From Chimonanthus salicifolius (lineage: Eukaryota > Streptophyta > Magnoliopsida > Laurales > Calycanthaceae), in NCBI GenBank assembly GCA_013350335.1, contig CM023539.1, positions 29,629,043 to 29,693,042 of the forward strand: a stretch of DNA of 64,000 nt, written 5' to 3'. A program made the translations under genes and the position numbers. The notes under the pieces are model-generated. The model was not told the origin of the DNA and made no database searches. It saw only the letters and a program-made list of their open reading frames with translations. This document shows, in pieces, positions 11,747-23,800 of this stretch (within the stretch, counting starts at the first letter, position 1; each line of letters starts with the position of its first letter).

Positions 11747-12900
11747 TCAATCCTGGTAGACAAGATCAACCAACAAGATCTGAAATTCTCCCTCTTCTTT
11801 CGAATTTTGGAGCTCTAAGAATGGTTTTAATCTATAACCATTGGTTTTGAAGATATGACTTGTCTTAAGATTCCTAATCTGCACTGTCCTGTACGGATAC
11901 ACTGTCTTACCAACGAACAAACTTGTCCACTTAGACCGCAATTTACATAGAAACAGATGCAATCGAGAATTGCACAACAAGACCTTCTGACCAACTGTGA
12001 AAGTTTTTCTCAAAATATTTTTATCATGAACCAATTTCATCCGGTCTTTATACTTACTCGTAGTGTCATACGCATCTCTCCTAATATCATCTAGTTTAGA
12101 CAACTGGAGCTTTCTATGCTGCCCAACCTTGTCTACAAAAAAATTCATATGCTTAATAGCCTATTATGCTCTATGCTCTAACTCAACCTACAGATGACAA
12201 ACTTTCCCATACACTATCCTATAGGGTGACTTCCAATGGGCGTCTTGAATGCAGTACAATATGCCCAAAGTGCATCAGTAAGTCTTGAAGACTAGTCTTT
12301 CCTGGATGGATTAACTGTCTTCTCTATAATATGTTTTGTCTCTCGGTTTGAAATTTTCACTTGCCCACTTGTCTACGGATGATAAGGAGTAGCAACCTTA
12401 TGAATCACCCATATAATTTCATCGATTTTTCAAACTGGACGATTACAAAAGTGCTTTCCCCCATCACTGATGATGGTTCATGGTATTCCAAATATAGAGA
12501 AAACATTCTCTTTCAAGAAGTAAAAGACAACTTTATGATCATACTAGAATGTAAATATGACCAAAAGAATTAGGAAACGGTCCCATGAAATCAATGCCCC
12601 AATCATAAAAAAGCTCAACAGGTAAAATTGGGTTTAGCGGCATCATATTCCGACGAGAAAGACTAACTAACCTCTGACATCTTTCACATGACACATAGTA
12701 GGCATGTGTATCTGTGAACATTGAAAGCCAGTAAAAACCGCACTGCAAAATCTTACAGATTAACTAACCTCTGACATCTTTCACATGACACATAGTAGGC
12801 ATGCATATCTTTGAACATTGAAAGCCAGTAAAAACCTCACTGCAAAATCTTTACAGATGAATTTTTCGAACTGAAATTACCTCCACAAGACTGATCATGA
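11747..12900 (-). pseudogene. Athila-like integrase, broken
   Basis: On the minus strand 12748-12539 encodes the end of the zinc-binding part (CERCQR) and the start of the catalytic core (WGIDFMGPFP, with the first catalytic Asp). 12148-11747 encodes the C-terminal region (QHRKLQLSKLDDIR...GQKVLL...NGYRLKPFLE). The middle of the core, including the other catalytic residues, lies in shifted frames. A tandem duplication of about 97 bp (12661-12856) disrupts the zinc-binding end. An enzyme of this kind inserts the DNA copy into the genome; this copy cannot make a complete protein. Confidence 0.8.
12661..12856. repeat. 97-bp tandem duplication inside the integrase remnant
   Basis: The unit beginning 'taactaacctctgacatc' occurs at 12661-12757 and again at 12758-12856 with only a few differences (for example tgtgtatctgtg versus tgcatatctttg). 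It duplicates codons around the zinc-binding segment and breaks the frame. Confidence 0.85.
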
Positions 12901-13026
12901 CAGAACTTAAGGACACTGATTTGATCGCTATCCGGGACACAACGACGAATGATTTGGTTCGAACAGTATTTGAACAGGTATGGATCATCCTAGATAAATA
13001 ATTTGACTTTTGCTAGAAACTTTGAC

Positions 13027-13641
13027 TTATCTTGTTAGTCCAATGTCAAACCAGTGACAAGATAGTCCACAATATCTGTAAAACCAAGGTACTTGGGAAA
13101 CTGACATGAGTTGCTCGTCAAGGAAGGATTCAGTAATAAGCATTGGGTCATCAGAAAATTCAGTTACCAATCTAGACAAATGGTCTGCTACTAAATTCTC
13201 GAAACCTTTCTTATCACGGATTTCAATATCAAATTCTTGTAGCAAGAGAATCCACCTGATCAAGCGGGACTTAGCATCTTTCTTAGACAAAAGATACTTG
13301 AAAGCAGCATGATTAGAGTAGACAATGACCTTTGAACCCACAAGGTAAGATCGAAATTTGTCTAGTGCAAAAACGACTGCCAACATCTCCTTTTCTGTGG
13401 TGGAATAGTGTAGTTGAGCATCGTTCAACGTTTTACTTGCATAATAGATAACATGAGGTAACTTATTGAACCTTTGACCTAAAATAGCTCCTACTGCGTA
13501 GTCAGAAGTACCACACATCATCTCAAAAGGAACAGACCAATCAGGAGGTTGAATGATCGGAGTAGATGTTAATGCAGCTTTCAATTTGTTAAAGGCGTGG
13601 ACGTACTCATCATCAAAATCCAAACTAGCATCTTTGGTCAA
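13027..13641 (-). pseudogene. Athila-like reverse transcriptase end and RNase H domain
   Basis: A 204-codon open stretch. It begins with the connection segment ([19 protein letters not shown]), followed by the RNase H core ([65 protein letters not shown]) and ends VADHLSRL. The usual second aspartate of the 'SDH' triplet is Asn here (YSNHAA), and the first motif reads TSDYAVG. In the living element this domain removes the RNA strand during reverse transcription. It is continuous with RT remnants to the right and integrase to the left. Confidence 0.8.
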
Positions 13642-13649
13642 GAGTCTAC

Positions 13650-14640
13650 AGAGAGGTTTGGAATTTTTACTAAAATCTTTGATAAATCTCCTTTAGAAAC
13701 CAGCATGACCAATCTCTTTAACAATTTAGGGTCATGGAAAATGAGAGATCAAATCGACCTTAACTTTATCTACTTCTATTCCTTTGTCTGATTTAGTGTG
13801 ACCTAAGCCAATGCCCTGTTTCACCACGAAATGACATTTTTCTCAATTGAGTACTAGGTTCTTTTCTTTACATCAGACTAACATAAGGGTTAGGTGATGT
13901 AGGCATTGGTCAAACGACGAACCGAAAACTGAGAAATCGTCCATAAAGACTTCCAGAAATCACTCTAATATGTTTGAAAATATGCTGATCATACATCGCT
14001 GAAAGGTACCACGTGCATTGTACATCCCAAAAGGCATGCGGCGGTAGGCGAACGTACCAAATGAATAGGTGAAGGTGGTCTTCTCCAGGTACTCGGGTGC
14101 AACACAAATTTGGTTATAGCCGGAATAACCATCGAGAAAATAGTAGAATGTATGACTGACTAAATGCTCAAGCCTTTGATCAATGAATGGAAGAGGGACG
14201 TGGTCCTTACGAGTAGTAGTGTTCAGCTTTCGGTAGTCAATACAAACTCTTTAGCCCATTTGGACACGGGTAGGAACTAGCTCGTTATCCTCATTCTTGA
14301 ATAGCGTTACACCAAAATTCTTTGGGACAAATTGTATTGGACTCACCCATCCACTATCAGAGATCGGGTCCATGATACCCACCTCGAGAAGCTTTAAAAT
14401 TTCAGCTCTTACCACTTCCTGTATCGTTGGGTTCAAGCGTCTCTTTGGTTCTCTAGACGTCTTGGAGTTCTCCTCCAAGTGAACTTTGTGCATGACCATA
14501 GACAGGCTGATTCCTTTGAGATCGGCGATGGACCATCCTATAGCTTCTCTGTGTTCTCTCAAAATAGCAAAGAGTTTAAACTCCTGATCTGAAGTTAAAT
14601 CGGAAGCTATAATGACTGGTAGGGTATCGGATGGTCCCAA
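13650..14640 (-). pseudogene. Athila-like reverse transcriptase, frameshifted
   Basis: 14640-14251 encodes the N-terminal part (SDQEFKLFAILREHREAIGWSIADLKGIS, then the HKVHLEE and RRLNP segments, LLEVGIMDPISDSGWVSPIQFVPK). A stop falls at the motif around VCIDYRKLN (14251). The fingers and palm continue in other frames at 14250-13650, where AGCHQICVAPE-like and PFG-like codons are visible but not in one frame. I could not find an uninterrupted catalytic YxDD box. Confidence 0.75.
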
Positions 14641-14749
14641 GTATGAATACTTAAGAGTCTCAGGCAGTGGTTAGAGCTTTAATTTTGGTGGCTTCTCGAC
14701 AGAGGGGACTGGTATAGATTGACTTACAGGGAGAGGTTCAGTAGAGTGT

Positions 14750-15500
14750 TCACCTCTTTCTCACCATTTTCATTGAAATCTGTGCCAAAAGTGGACATAG
14801 ACTTCTCGAATGGATCGTCGCAAATAAAGTGAAGAAAAAAATTTCTTCAATAGAACTCTGAATCATATTAACCTCACACAGGTCATCTGTGCAGGGAGGT
14901 TGCTTACACTGGTTGAATATTGAGTTCTGTCTTAGATTTCCGAACGACAACCTAAGCATACCATCTTGGCAATTGATAACAGCTTTGGCGGTGGCCAAAA
15001 ATGGTCTTCCAAGAATAACCGGAATGTGCCCACTTTAATCTGAACAAGCTGTGTATCCAACACCACAAAATCGACCAGAAAGTAGAATTTGTCGACTTTC
15101 TCCAAAATGTTTTCTGTCACAACTCTCAAAATTTTCACAGAGCGATCAGCTAATTGTAGTGTGATAGTGGTGTGTTTTAACTCACCTAACCCTAACTGCT
15201 CATAAACTGAGTATGGCAGTAGGCTGACATTGGCTCAAAGATCTAACAAGGCCCTATCAATTTCAAATGTACCAATGGTGCAAGCAATGGTTGGACACCC
15301 AGGATTCTTGTGTTTTATTGGAAACCCCTGTTGGATGAGTGAACTCGCATTTTCTGGTAAAAATGCCTTTTTGGGAATATTAGTTCTCCGCTTAGCCGTT
15401 CAAAGATCTTTAAAAAAATTGGCATATGAAAGATACCTGATTTATGGCATCCAGTAGAGGAATGTTGATACTGTCATCTTTGAACACATCTAATATGCCA
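14750..15500 (-). pseudogene. Athila-like aspartic protease region
   Basis: The minus strand reads LPYSVYEQLGLGELKHTTITLQLADRSVKILRVVTENILEKVDKFYFLVDFVVLD, then a frameshift into MATAKAVINCQDGMLRLSFGN. This is the layout of the Athila protease domain. The part around the active aspartate (DLRA... near 15240) is preceded by stops. The enzyme would cut the element's polyprotein. Confidence 0.65.
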
Positions 15501-17035
15501 CCATAAGGTACCCCTTTCTTAGCGGTGGTTAACCTCTGAGGGTATGGAGCCCTAGGTACAAATGTATTTCTAGCAGATGTTTCTGGTGCAATTTGGACTG
15601 AAGATGGACCTAAGCGGGTCCTCTTGATGCTTCGGTTGACCAGCTATCTGGTCTTCTTGTTGTCTAGGCGGTTGGACCTCATTGTTTACCTGTCTCCCAA
15701 ATCTAAAAGTAGAATGGAGTTAGCATCGTCTAGATTAGATGACGAAACCTCATTTTGTCCCTTGGGATTCAGGGTAGGCTGACTGGGAAATTTGTCTTTC
15801 TCTCTATCTTCTATCGCCGTAGCTAACTGCCGAAGCTGTGTTTCGAGCTTGTGCATAGCCTGCTAGGTAGACTGCATGAACTACTGCAACATATCCTCAA
15901 GAGAGGGCTTACGTTGTTGAGAATGATCTGACTAATAGGACCGACCCTGTGATGGCGGCTGGTATAGATGGTTCGGAGGTGGGTGATATTGCTGATTTGG
16001 CGCTTAGAACTGATGAGGTCCCTGATTCATTGGCTGGTTCTATCTCCATGAGAAATTAGGGTGATTCCGCCAATTAGGGTTATAGGTAGCAGAGAATAGA
16101 CTCCTCTACTGCTTCCAAAAATTATTTAGTGCGTAAGCCTATTCGGCTAGGCACTCCGGATTTGCGTTTAGGGAAGGGCAAGTTTGTGTTGTGTGTCCCC
16201 GATTAGTACACAATGCACACACCTCAGACTACACACCCATTGACAGACTCATCCTCTGAGTCATTGCTAAGGCCTCTACTTTTTTACTCAGATTTTCAAT
16301 TGCGATTTTAACATCAAAATTGTCATTGACTTCGTACAAACCTCCTCTTTTGGAGGTTTGTCCTAAACTCTTCCTTTTAGAGAAGTCTCATCGTTGAGAA
16401 TTCCTGCCAAGTTTTTCAAAAAATTCCATCCTTTGTTTTGACTTTGTTTCAAAAATGCCCCATTCTTCATAGACTCGACTAAACTATGGCTAGATGTGGC
16501 TAAGCCTTTATAGAAAAATTGTACGAGTCTCCAAGATTCAAACCCGTGATGGGGACATTTGCTTAATACATCCCTGAATCTTTCTCATGATTTCGAAAAT
16601 TGTTCACCCTCTTTTTGAGTAAATTTGAAATTTCCTTTTTGAGGGCATTTGTTTTAGATATCGAAAAAAACTGTTCAAGAATTTATTAGTCAACTAATCC
16701 CACTTGTTGATGGAATTTGTGGGAAAAGAGTTCAACCATGATTTCATTTTTTCTTTGAGAGAAAAAGGAACAGGCGAAGCTTAACAGATTCATCAGTGAC
16801 ATTTTGAATTTTGATAATGGCGCAAATATCTAAAAATTCCTTAACGTGGAAGTAAGGATCCTCACGATCAAGGCCATGGAAAACAGGCAAGAGATGTAAG
16901 AGGGCTGGTTTTAGCTCATAAGTGGCATTGGTGGCTGGGATGACTATGCTGGAAGGCGTGTTGGCTACGATCGATGAAAGGTAATCTCGAAGGGTTTTCC
17001 CCTATTCTCTGGCCATTTTGGGTAATGGTAGCAGA
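15501..17035 (-). pseudogene. Athila-like gag, degraded
   Basis: The minus strand from about 17034 reads a gag start (MARE, one stop, GKTLRDYLSS), then YELKPALLHLLPVFHGLDREDPYFHVKEF. After several stops come ERFRDVLSKCPHHGFESWRLVQFFYKGL (about 16590-16500) and a zinc-knuckle-like segment CALCTNRGHTTQTC near 16190. Gln/Pro-rich segments fill 16100-15900. Gag packages the element's RNA. At least eight stops or frame changes make it non-functional. Confidence 0.75.
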
Positions 17036-18626
17036 CTAACTTTGATTGAGCATGACTGGGCTCCGAACGCAACAAACGATGGACTGACATATAATTTAAC
17101 TCGAATCAAACGGTTGGTAGAGTCGCGAATCCAACTACTCATACACAAACATGAACAAACACGCTCAAACAAATCCACACAAAATACGCCCTGAACCTAG
17201 ACTGCCACAGGGATGCTAGACTCTAGACTGCTCCTAATCTCCTTTCCAGAAAATTTTAACCTCAGAGGAGAGTTTAACCACAAGCACAGCCCGGTAAGTT
17301 TCCAAGTAAGTGGAGGAGCACAATGGCAATCTAATTAAGCTTCCACTCATCCTTTCAGCTATTTACACCTTGGTAACAAAACTAGCCTAGACATCGTGCT
17401 TGAGGCAAAACTATTCACCGGTGAACTAAAAATAACTGAATTAAAGATGGTCTTATTGAGCATGAACAATCCTAAACGATGGTTTTAGATTGATTTTAAC
17501 ATACAATGCATGAACCAATTTTACTAATCTTTTTGGATTTTTCTAGTTTTTTTTTTTTTTTGTGAATGCAGGTCAAAGTTACCAATGCTAGATTCAAGCA
17601 AATATGAAAACAATAAGCAAACAATTTAACCTTATGCATGAACGAGCAACCTAAATGCATGAACAAATTAAATATGCAATTTTTGTTATTTTCTTTTTAT
17701 ACAAAATAAATGTAAGACAACCTAGTAAAAAACTATATGAATGCATGAAACTAAAAAATTTAAAGAAAGAGATTGAATGCACATACCTTGGCTTTTTATT
17801 TTTATTTATTAGCAAGGGCAATTTTTTTTTCCAACATTTTTTTCCGCAAGAATTTTCAAAGCACCTGCACAAAACAAAACTCAAAACCATGGTGAAGCAT
17901 TTAATCACATAAAATATGCATGAGTCCTAAACTAAATACAGATTTCTTAATGTTATAACTAGTTGAGGGAATTAAATAATTGGAATCTAATTAAGAACTC
18001 TAAATTCAATCAAGACCATAATTTTTTTAAAATTAACATCCACCAAATTAATCAAAATTAGACTCTCAAGTTAAAAAAAATAATCTATTAAAGTTCAAAG
18101 TTGTTTCATGGTTTTTTTTTATTAGACACCGTAATTGGAACTTTCCAAATTTAGATGAGGGTCTTAAATTAGAAATTTCTAAGTTTAGAAACTATCCAAA
18201 TTAGACACCTTCTAAAATTAGAAATTTCCAAAATGAGACAAGTTGGGACTTTCCATAGACAGAAGTTCCAAAATTTAGACTTCCCAAATTTAGATCTATT
18301 AAGACTTCCCAAATTTAGATCTATTTTCAAAAAATAAAATACATCTAAATTAAATTATAAATCTAAGATAGAAAATTTTAAAAAGAGAAACTAGTTAATT
18401 TTAGTAATTTCCAAAAATAGGAGTTTCCAAAAATGGCAAGATTATAAATTTAGCAGTAATTCCAAGTTTAGATATCTCTAGATTTTTGTTATTTCCAGAA
18501 ACTTCTAATGTAGTTAACCTTCTAAAATTAGGGTTTCTAAAAAATATAGAAGCTTCCAATTTTAAAGAGTTGCCAAAAATAACATTAGTTCTAAAAATAA
18601 ATAATTAAATGACGATTTTCTAAGTT
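17036..18626 (-). other. Leader (5' untranslated region) of the Athila-like element
   Basis: About 1.6 kb between primer site and gag, AT-rich, with many short 'aattt(c)caaa' and 'tttagaaa' repeats at 18100-18550. Open frames here (for example 17651-17912 on both strands) are chance openings in AT-rich DNA. Confidence 0.55.
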
Positions 18627-18643
18627 CTCCGATAACGGTGCCA
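18627..18643 (-). other. Primer binding site, tRNA-Asp type
   Basis: The complement reads TGGCACCGTTATCGGA. It differs at a few positions from the TGGCGCCGTTGCCGGGGA site used by Athila/Tat elements and lies a few bases inside the LTR end. Confidence 0.7.
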
Positions 18644-18654
18644 AAAACTTATTC

Positions 18655-20191
18655 TGTTTTAAATTTATACTCATAAGTGCATGAACCATTTATAATATAA
18701 CAGTTAGAGTCTGAGGTTGAGCACATCTGAACTTAGGAAAATATATCCGTGAAAAATATACCAGTGAATTTTATATTTGAGAAGTTTAGAAAATCATAGA
18801 AATAAATCTTAAATATGGAATTATTTGTGTAATCTAAGAAATTTAATTTTAATTTAGAAATATTCTAAAAATATAAAACAAGTCCAAAAATAGGAACAAC
18901 ATCTAAAAATAAAAATTAACAATGAAGGAGATCTAATTATAATGGAAAATACAAATTTTATCTAATTTGGATTAAGATGGTGGATTTAATGTAAAAACTA
19001 TAAATAATCTTAACCTAACTTAGAACAAAAAATTGTGATGCAATTGATTAATTACCACCTGTAGTTCCAAATTTTTCTAGAGTTTAAATTTATAAACAAA
19101 AGAAAACAAAATAAAAATTGAAAATAACATATATACATATTTACAGTGGAACCTTAGACTTATAATTATGGACGCATGATATTTAATATTTGAAATTAAA
19201 TTTAAGCCTAGAACATGGAGCTCACATTTATTAATGCACATCAATTCAAATTATTAATTCAATTAAGAAAATCATGAGTCTCATTAATTTAGAAATTTTT
19301 AAATAAACCTTGGGCATGTAAAGAATTCAACATAAAATTCCAAATCTAAATTCTTCACCTACTCTTAAAAAGAGCCTTAGAATGGAAAATTAAGGTTTTA
19401 AACTTCCCAAAAATTGGATGTTTAAAGTGAAACTTTTAAGATTAAATCAAAACATGCATTCATAAATGAATTAAAAAATCATCACAATTAATTTACATTA
19501 AGTGGAAAACCATAGATCTAAATAGAATGCTTTAATTTCATTAGTAAAAATAGAAATTAAAATTATAAGCCAAAGAAATAAAATAAGAACATACAAGACA
19601 AAAGAATAAAGAAAACCAAGAACCCAACCTTATCAATAAAGGAGTTGTTATTTCCAAGCAAGCTCCCAACAAAGGAGTTCTTAATTAATGAAGCATGGAC
19701 CCACTTGTTCCTCACTCAACCTTATTCCATTCGTATCAAGTTATTCCACACCATCAATTGTATTGTAACCCTGCCACAACAATAGCCATAGCCTGCTCTT
19801 TAATAACCAAGTTGCCATAACCCAAGCTTTAAGGCTTGGATCATAGGTTTCTACATGGGTTTGCACTCAGGTTGAGCCCACTTTCATAAAATGCTATGAA
19901 TTTATCACTTTTGAAATTAAAATCCCAAAAATTATTATCATAATTCAAACTCCCATAATTGGATTTGGACTATGATAATTTACAAAAATTCCATGATTAA
20001 GTGGTAAAATTCACACAGTTTTCGAAAATAACAACTTAGCCCTTTTTCTTCATTTTTATCTGTTTTTCTTGCATTTCTCCATTTTTCCTCCAAAACTTTA
20101 ACAATCCCATCAAAGATATCAAATACACACAAAACAAGGGTTAACTACTCTAAATTCTAGAGGTAAATTAGTAATTTTCTAGTGCTCATCA
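18655..20191 (-). repeat. 5' LTR of the Athila-like element (about 1 kb internal deletion)
   Basis: 1537 bp, aligned with the other LTR from TGTTTTAAA to GCTCATCA. At about 19632 it joins directly what is separated by about 1030 bp in the other copy (6462 to 7492). It keeps the uninterrupted 'caattgtatt' site (near 19755) where the other copy has the solo LTR. Confidence 0.8.
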
Positions 20192-22600
20192 ACGATCAAT
20201 ACTAGAATATCGGAATGACCAATACTTGTTGCATTGGAAGTTCAATGGCTTGTATATCAGATGTCCGATAGTGTAAACGGCGGAAGTTCGATACCTCTTC
20301 CAACCTTCTGCAGAGATTTGAATTTATGAAAATTCTGGCCTTTTTCCAATCCAAATCAGTCCGTGTGATTTGTGTGTTTACTGCTTTCATTTTCTTTTCG
20401 GTCATCTTAGTCCAGGTATGACTAACATGACTCACTTTTGTTTGGACTGCTCCTCAACCTTTTTTACTTTAAATTTTATCTTTTTACTTTTGTTGCCTTC
20501 TCAGTCCAGACATTACTAAAACTTTCTAATATGCTGACTTATTAACTCGCTAACACTCTAATTTTTTGTTCGAATTGGTCCCAAGGCTTTTTATCTTTTT
20601 CTCTATTCTCTCGACTGAACTCTCAGAATCCACCATGTGGCCACCGCCTCGAAGATACTTGAGACCAGACACTGAGTACGTTATTTACTTTCAGCTGTGT
20701 CTTAGATGTTATTTTATATTTTTGTGTATTTTTGTAATGAATCACATTTTACTTGTTAGATTTATTTAAGCGCGTATATTTCCACACACTCAGTTTTCAG
20801 TATTTATTTACACATTCTTATTCTTTTTCAATTTTTAGAAAAACTCACCGGACGATGGTGAGGAGATTCAATCACACTCTTTTACTTTGGTAATACATTA
20901 CATATTGCATTTAATACCTAAAACTAGAAAACCTTTAACTCTATGAAAATAATGGGACTCATGGACATAATAAGATGGAAAAGACTTGAACGAGACCAGA
21001 ATGCGAGACTTGGTACTACTTACACATAAGGGATATGATAAAGTTCTAATTGATTGAACGTAAGCATATAATGGTGTCGGGGAACTTATAAACGCAGTAT
21101 GAGACCCAGTTATGTGTCCAGAGATTAATAGGTTACTTGAATTGGAAAAACGAGTGTAGACTGTTAGTATTCAATTCAAACTCATGAATTGGTATTATGT
21201 GTTGTATATTTTTGTATATATATTTTCATGCAGAGTTTATGCGAAATAAATTGAATACCCAGTCGTGAAAACTAATACTATGAACTGCATACGACTGTGT
21301 GCCCAGACTTGAATCTGGCATTTTACGTGAACTCTTAAGGCAAATGACACATTATACGATAATGAATGCTATGACAGGTGTTATTGCTCTTTACTTTATA
21401 TAGATGCTATATTTAATTTTTGCACTGATTTGATAAACCTGGAATATGGGGGATTAATTGCTTGTATAACTTTAAATTTAATATTTCTGTCAATACTGCT
21501 TATCTATGGTGATATTTGTATAGTGAAATATGTATGCATTATGCAATTCCATGAAGGTATGTGTTATGAGTGAATGATAGACTGAGTGAGGAAATTATGC
21601 TGAGTGTATCGGGGATATTATGTTGGGTTAATAAGACTAATTTAATCCATATGAAAAGATATGCATAAAATACTATAACCTTGCATATCAGATGGAATGC
21701 CTTCACCCACTGTGTGAGGCATTGGGCTGTGGAACGTTGCAATGTAAAGCGTATATACTTCATGTGTGAAGCATTAGATTATAACAGGTCGCAATGTAGA
21801 ATGTATTGTGGACTGTGTGAAGTATTGATTTGCGGTGGGAAAGTAGTGTACACTGCATGTCGATTGACAAAGGGAGAGTTGTGTATAAGAAAGAGGCATG
21901 CATGTAAAACGGTAAAAGATTAGCCATGTTAGGGTGATGATCCAACTTGATAAAAATGCATGGTAATTGTTTGATAACATGCTTTGGTGATAATCTGTGC
22001 TATATAATGTTAACTTATCTTCACTGGACTGTTAACTCATATCTCTTACGATGCAGGAATTGCATCCGGAGAAGAGACTGACGAACCTGCTATGCTGCCT
22101 TAGAGGTGAGTTCTCTAATTTTCCCTACTGATGGAAAATTTATTTATTATGTTTACTTTCATGCTGTTGATTTTGTACTAATAATTATGCCACGTGAGGC
22201 ATAAACTAAATATGTAATAAAACCACTATGTTTCTATTGTGTTATTATGATGTTATGTGTGTATATTTTTGTGTTACGTAATTATGGTGCATGCATAAAC
22301 ACCTGGAAATACACTATTGTTGCACATGGATATGACTAATTCATAAACATATTCAATTAGAAGAGACTTAATCTATAGAAATCCATAGACTAATTCGAAT
22401 TCATGGGAAACTTATGCAATTGGTTAGGATATTATTTCATTATTTCAGCAATTCCTTGCTAAGGCAAATCCTTCTAAGAACAGTAATCGACTGCATTGGG
22501 TCGTTTAGATACCGTACTATGAAACCGCAAGCCAAGTAAGCAACTTCTCACAAATAAGACTCTAGGCCTCCATCAATATTAGAAAATCATGAATTGTGAA
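20192..22600 (+). mobile_element. Probable right part of the gypsy-type LTR that starts at 4143
   Basis: The first bases repeat the unit seen at the left border of the Athila element (caatactagaatatcgg... compared with caatattgtgcatcgg...). Further on, 'gatgcagg...ccggagaagag' (about 22050-22075) and 'gaggtgagttctct...ccctactg' (about 22103-22130) resemble, in reverse orientation, the U5 halves of the LTRs at 46727 and 60381. I could not locate the right end. No coding domain is seen. Open frames at 20202-21980 look fortuitous. Confidence 0.4.
21712..21866. repeat. Tandem repeat, 51-52 bp unit, about 2.5 to 3 copies
   Basis: The motif gtgtgaagcatt starts at 21712, 21764 and 21815, each followed by a related 'gcaatgta...gta' stretch. 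It lies in the putative right half of the split LTR. Confidence 0.6.
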
Positions 22601-23800
22601 CTTTGTTTTAAATCTCACTCAAAATATAGAACAATTCTACCCTTTTAAACTAAATATGTCACGCAGTTGTTGTACAATACTTTGTAAAAATTGATATATT
22701 TTTTATTTAAGTTTAAATTGAAAATCAATATATAATAATAAAACTTTCTTCATAGATCTTAGATCATGTAAGGTTTGTTGTTAGTGACTAGATTTACATG
22801 TAAGCTATGATTTTGAAGAATTTTATCTTATATTGTTTTAAAAAAATTGAAAAATAACAAAACATAGAAAATAACTGAAAAGTAAAAGTCTAAAAATAAA
22901 TATAATTTTTTTTCTTAATCTAAGTAAGGTGTCTTTGTAACCCATCATATCTACTTAGAAACTATATTCTTAAACTATTTTAAGTTATTTTATTTAAAAA
23001 AAAAATGAAAAGAAGCAAATATTTATGAAAATAGAAAAATTGAAGAATAATGAAAAATGTAATAAAATTTGTTGTTTTATCCCAAATCTTATTTATATAA
23101 TGTTTTAGTTTTATTACCAAGCTAGTCTTATCATCTTTTAAGAGAAAAAATAAAAATTTGACCAATATTTTAGAAAACTTTTTTTACCGGTACAGATTCT
23201 GATAAAAAAAAAAAAATCGAACCGATTCCAACCGGTTCACGATTCGAACAAGCTGGTTTTTATACCATGTGGTTGAGTATGGACTGCGGGACTAAGTTTT
23301 AGAATTTTAAAATTGGTGTGAGATGTCAAACTAATCAAATAAAAAATTGATATTCAACACCAAATTTAGATTAATTTAAATTTAAATCAATTTAAGTTAA
23401 AATAACACGAAAGCAATATTCATTGGGAATAATGTACTAAATTACTTTAAATAATTAAGTAATAAATAGATGAATATTTTAATTACGTTTTAAGAATGAG
23501 AAAAGTGTGATAGGATTTTAATATTAAAAAACAAAGTTAAAAGAAGTCTCAAAAGAGTCCATAAAATCCGTCTCCAATATAGATTTATTAAGTCATACCA
23601 CATAATATGCCACTTGATCAACTCCATGTACAATAGAGTAACTCCCTGTTTTACGTGCCGTTACAATTCACAAGAACTTTCATTACCCTAATTAAAAAAG
23701 TTAATTAAAAAATTAAGAAACCGGTTTCTAGCTTAATTAAATATACAACAATAGGGAGCAGAAGACGCATTTCCTCTATGTTCTTCTCCCTTTGCAGATA
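22601..23800 (+). other. Upstream region of the polygalacturonase gene
   Basis: AT-rich, no gene seen. The last 100 bp (aaatatacaac at about 23739-23750, then a C/T-rich stretch at 23770-23795) could hold promoter and 5' untranslated region. I see no well-placed canonical TATA box, so I do not call one. Around 23185-23265 there is a short GC-richer palindromic patch (accggt, gaaccgattccaaccggttc). Confidence 0.4.

Larger units (their letters stand above)
5491..20191 (-). mobile_element. Decayed Athila-like Ty3/gypsy retrotransposon, with nested solo LTR
   Basis: The element reads right to left: LTR (18655-20191), tRNA-Asp-type primer site (18627-18643), long leader, gag (about 17035-15500), protease, RT, RNase H, integrase (to 11747), a non-coding 3' region with polypurine tracts, then the other LTR (5491-9774). 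The primer site next to 'agtttttggcaccg', the gag phrase CPHHGFESWRLVQFFYKGL and the RNase H end VADHLSRL are typical of the Athila/Tat branch. All coding parts have stops and frameshifts, so it is not autonomous. A copia-type solo LTR sits in the 3' LTR. I could not find a target duplication: left flank TACTT, right flank ACGAT, with the exact left LTR end uncertain by about 15 bp. Confidence 0.85.

Noticed and set aside
5486..20196. Target duplication of the Athila-like element
   Set aside because: The flanks TACTT and ACGAT do not match, and shifting the left end within the shared 'aaaaactta' does not help.
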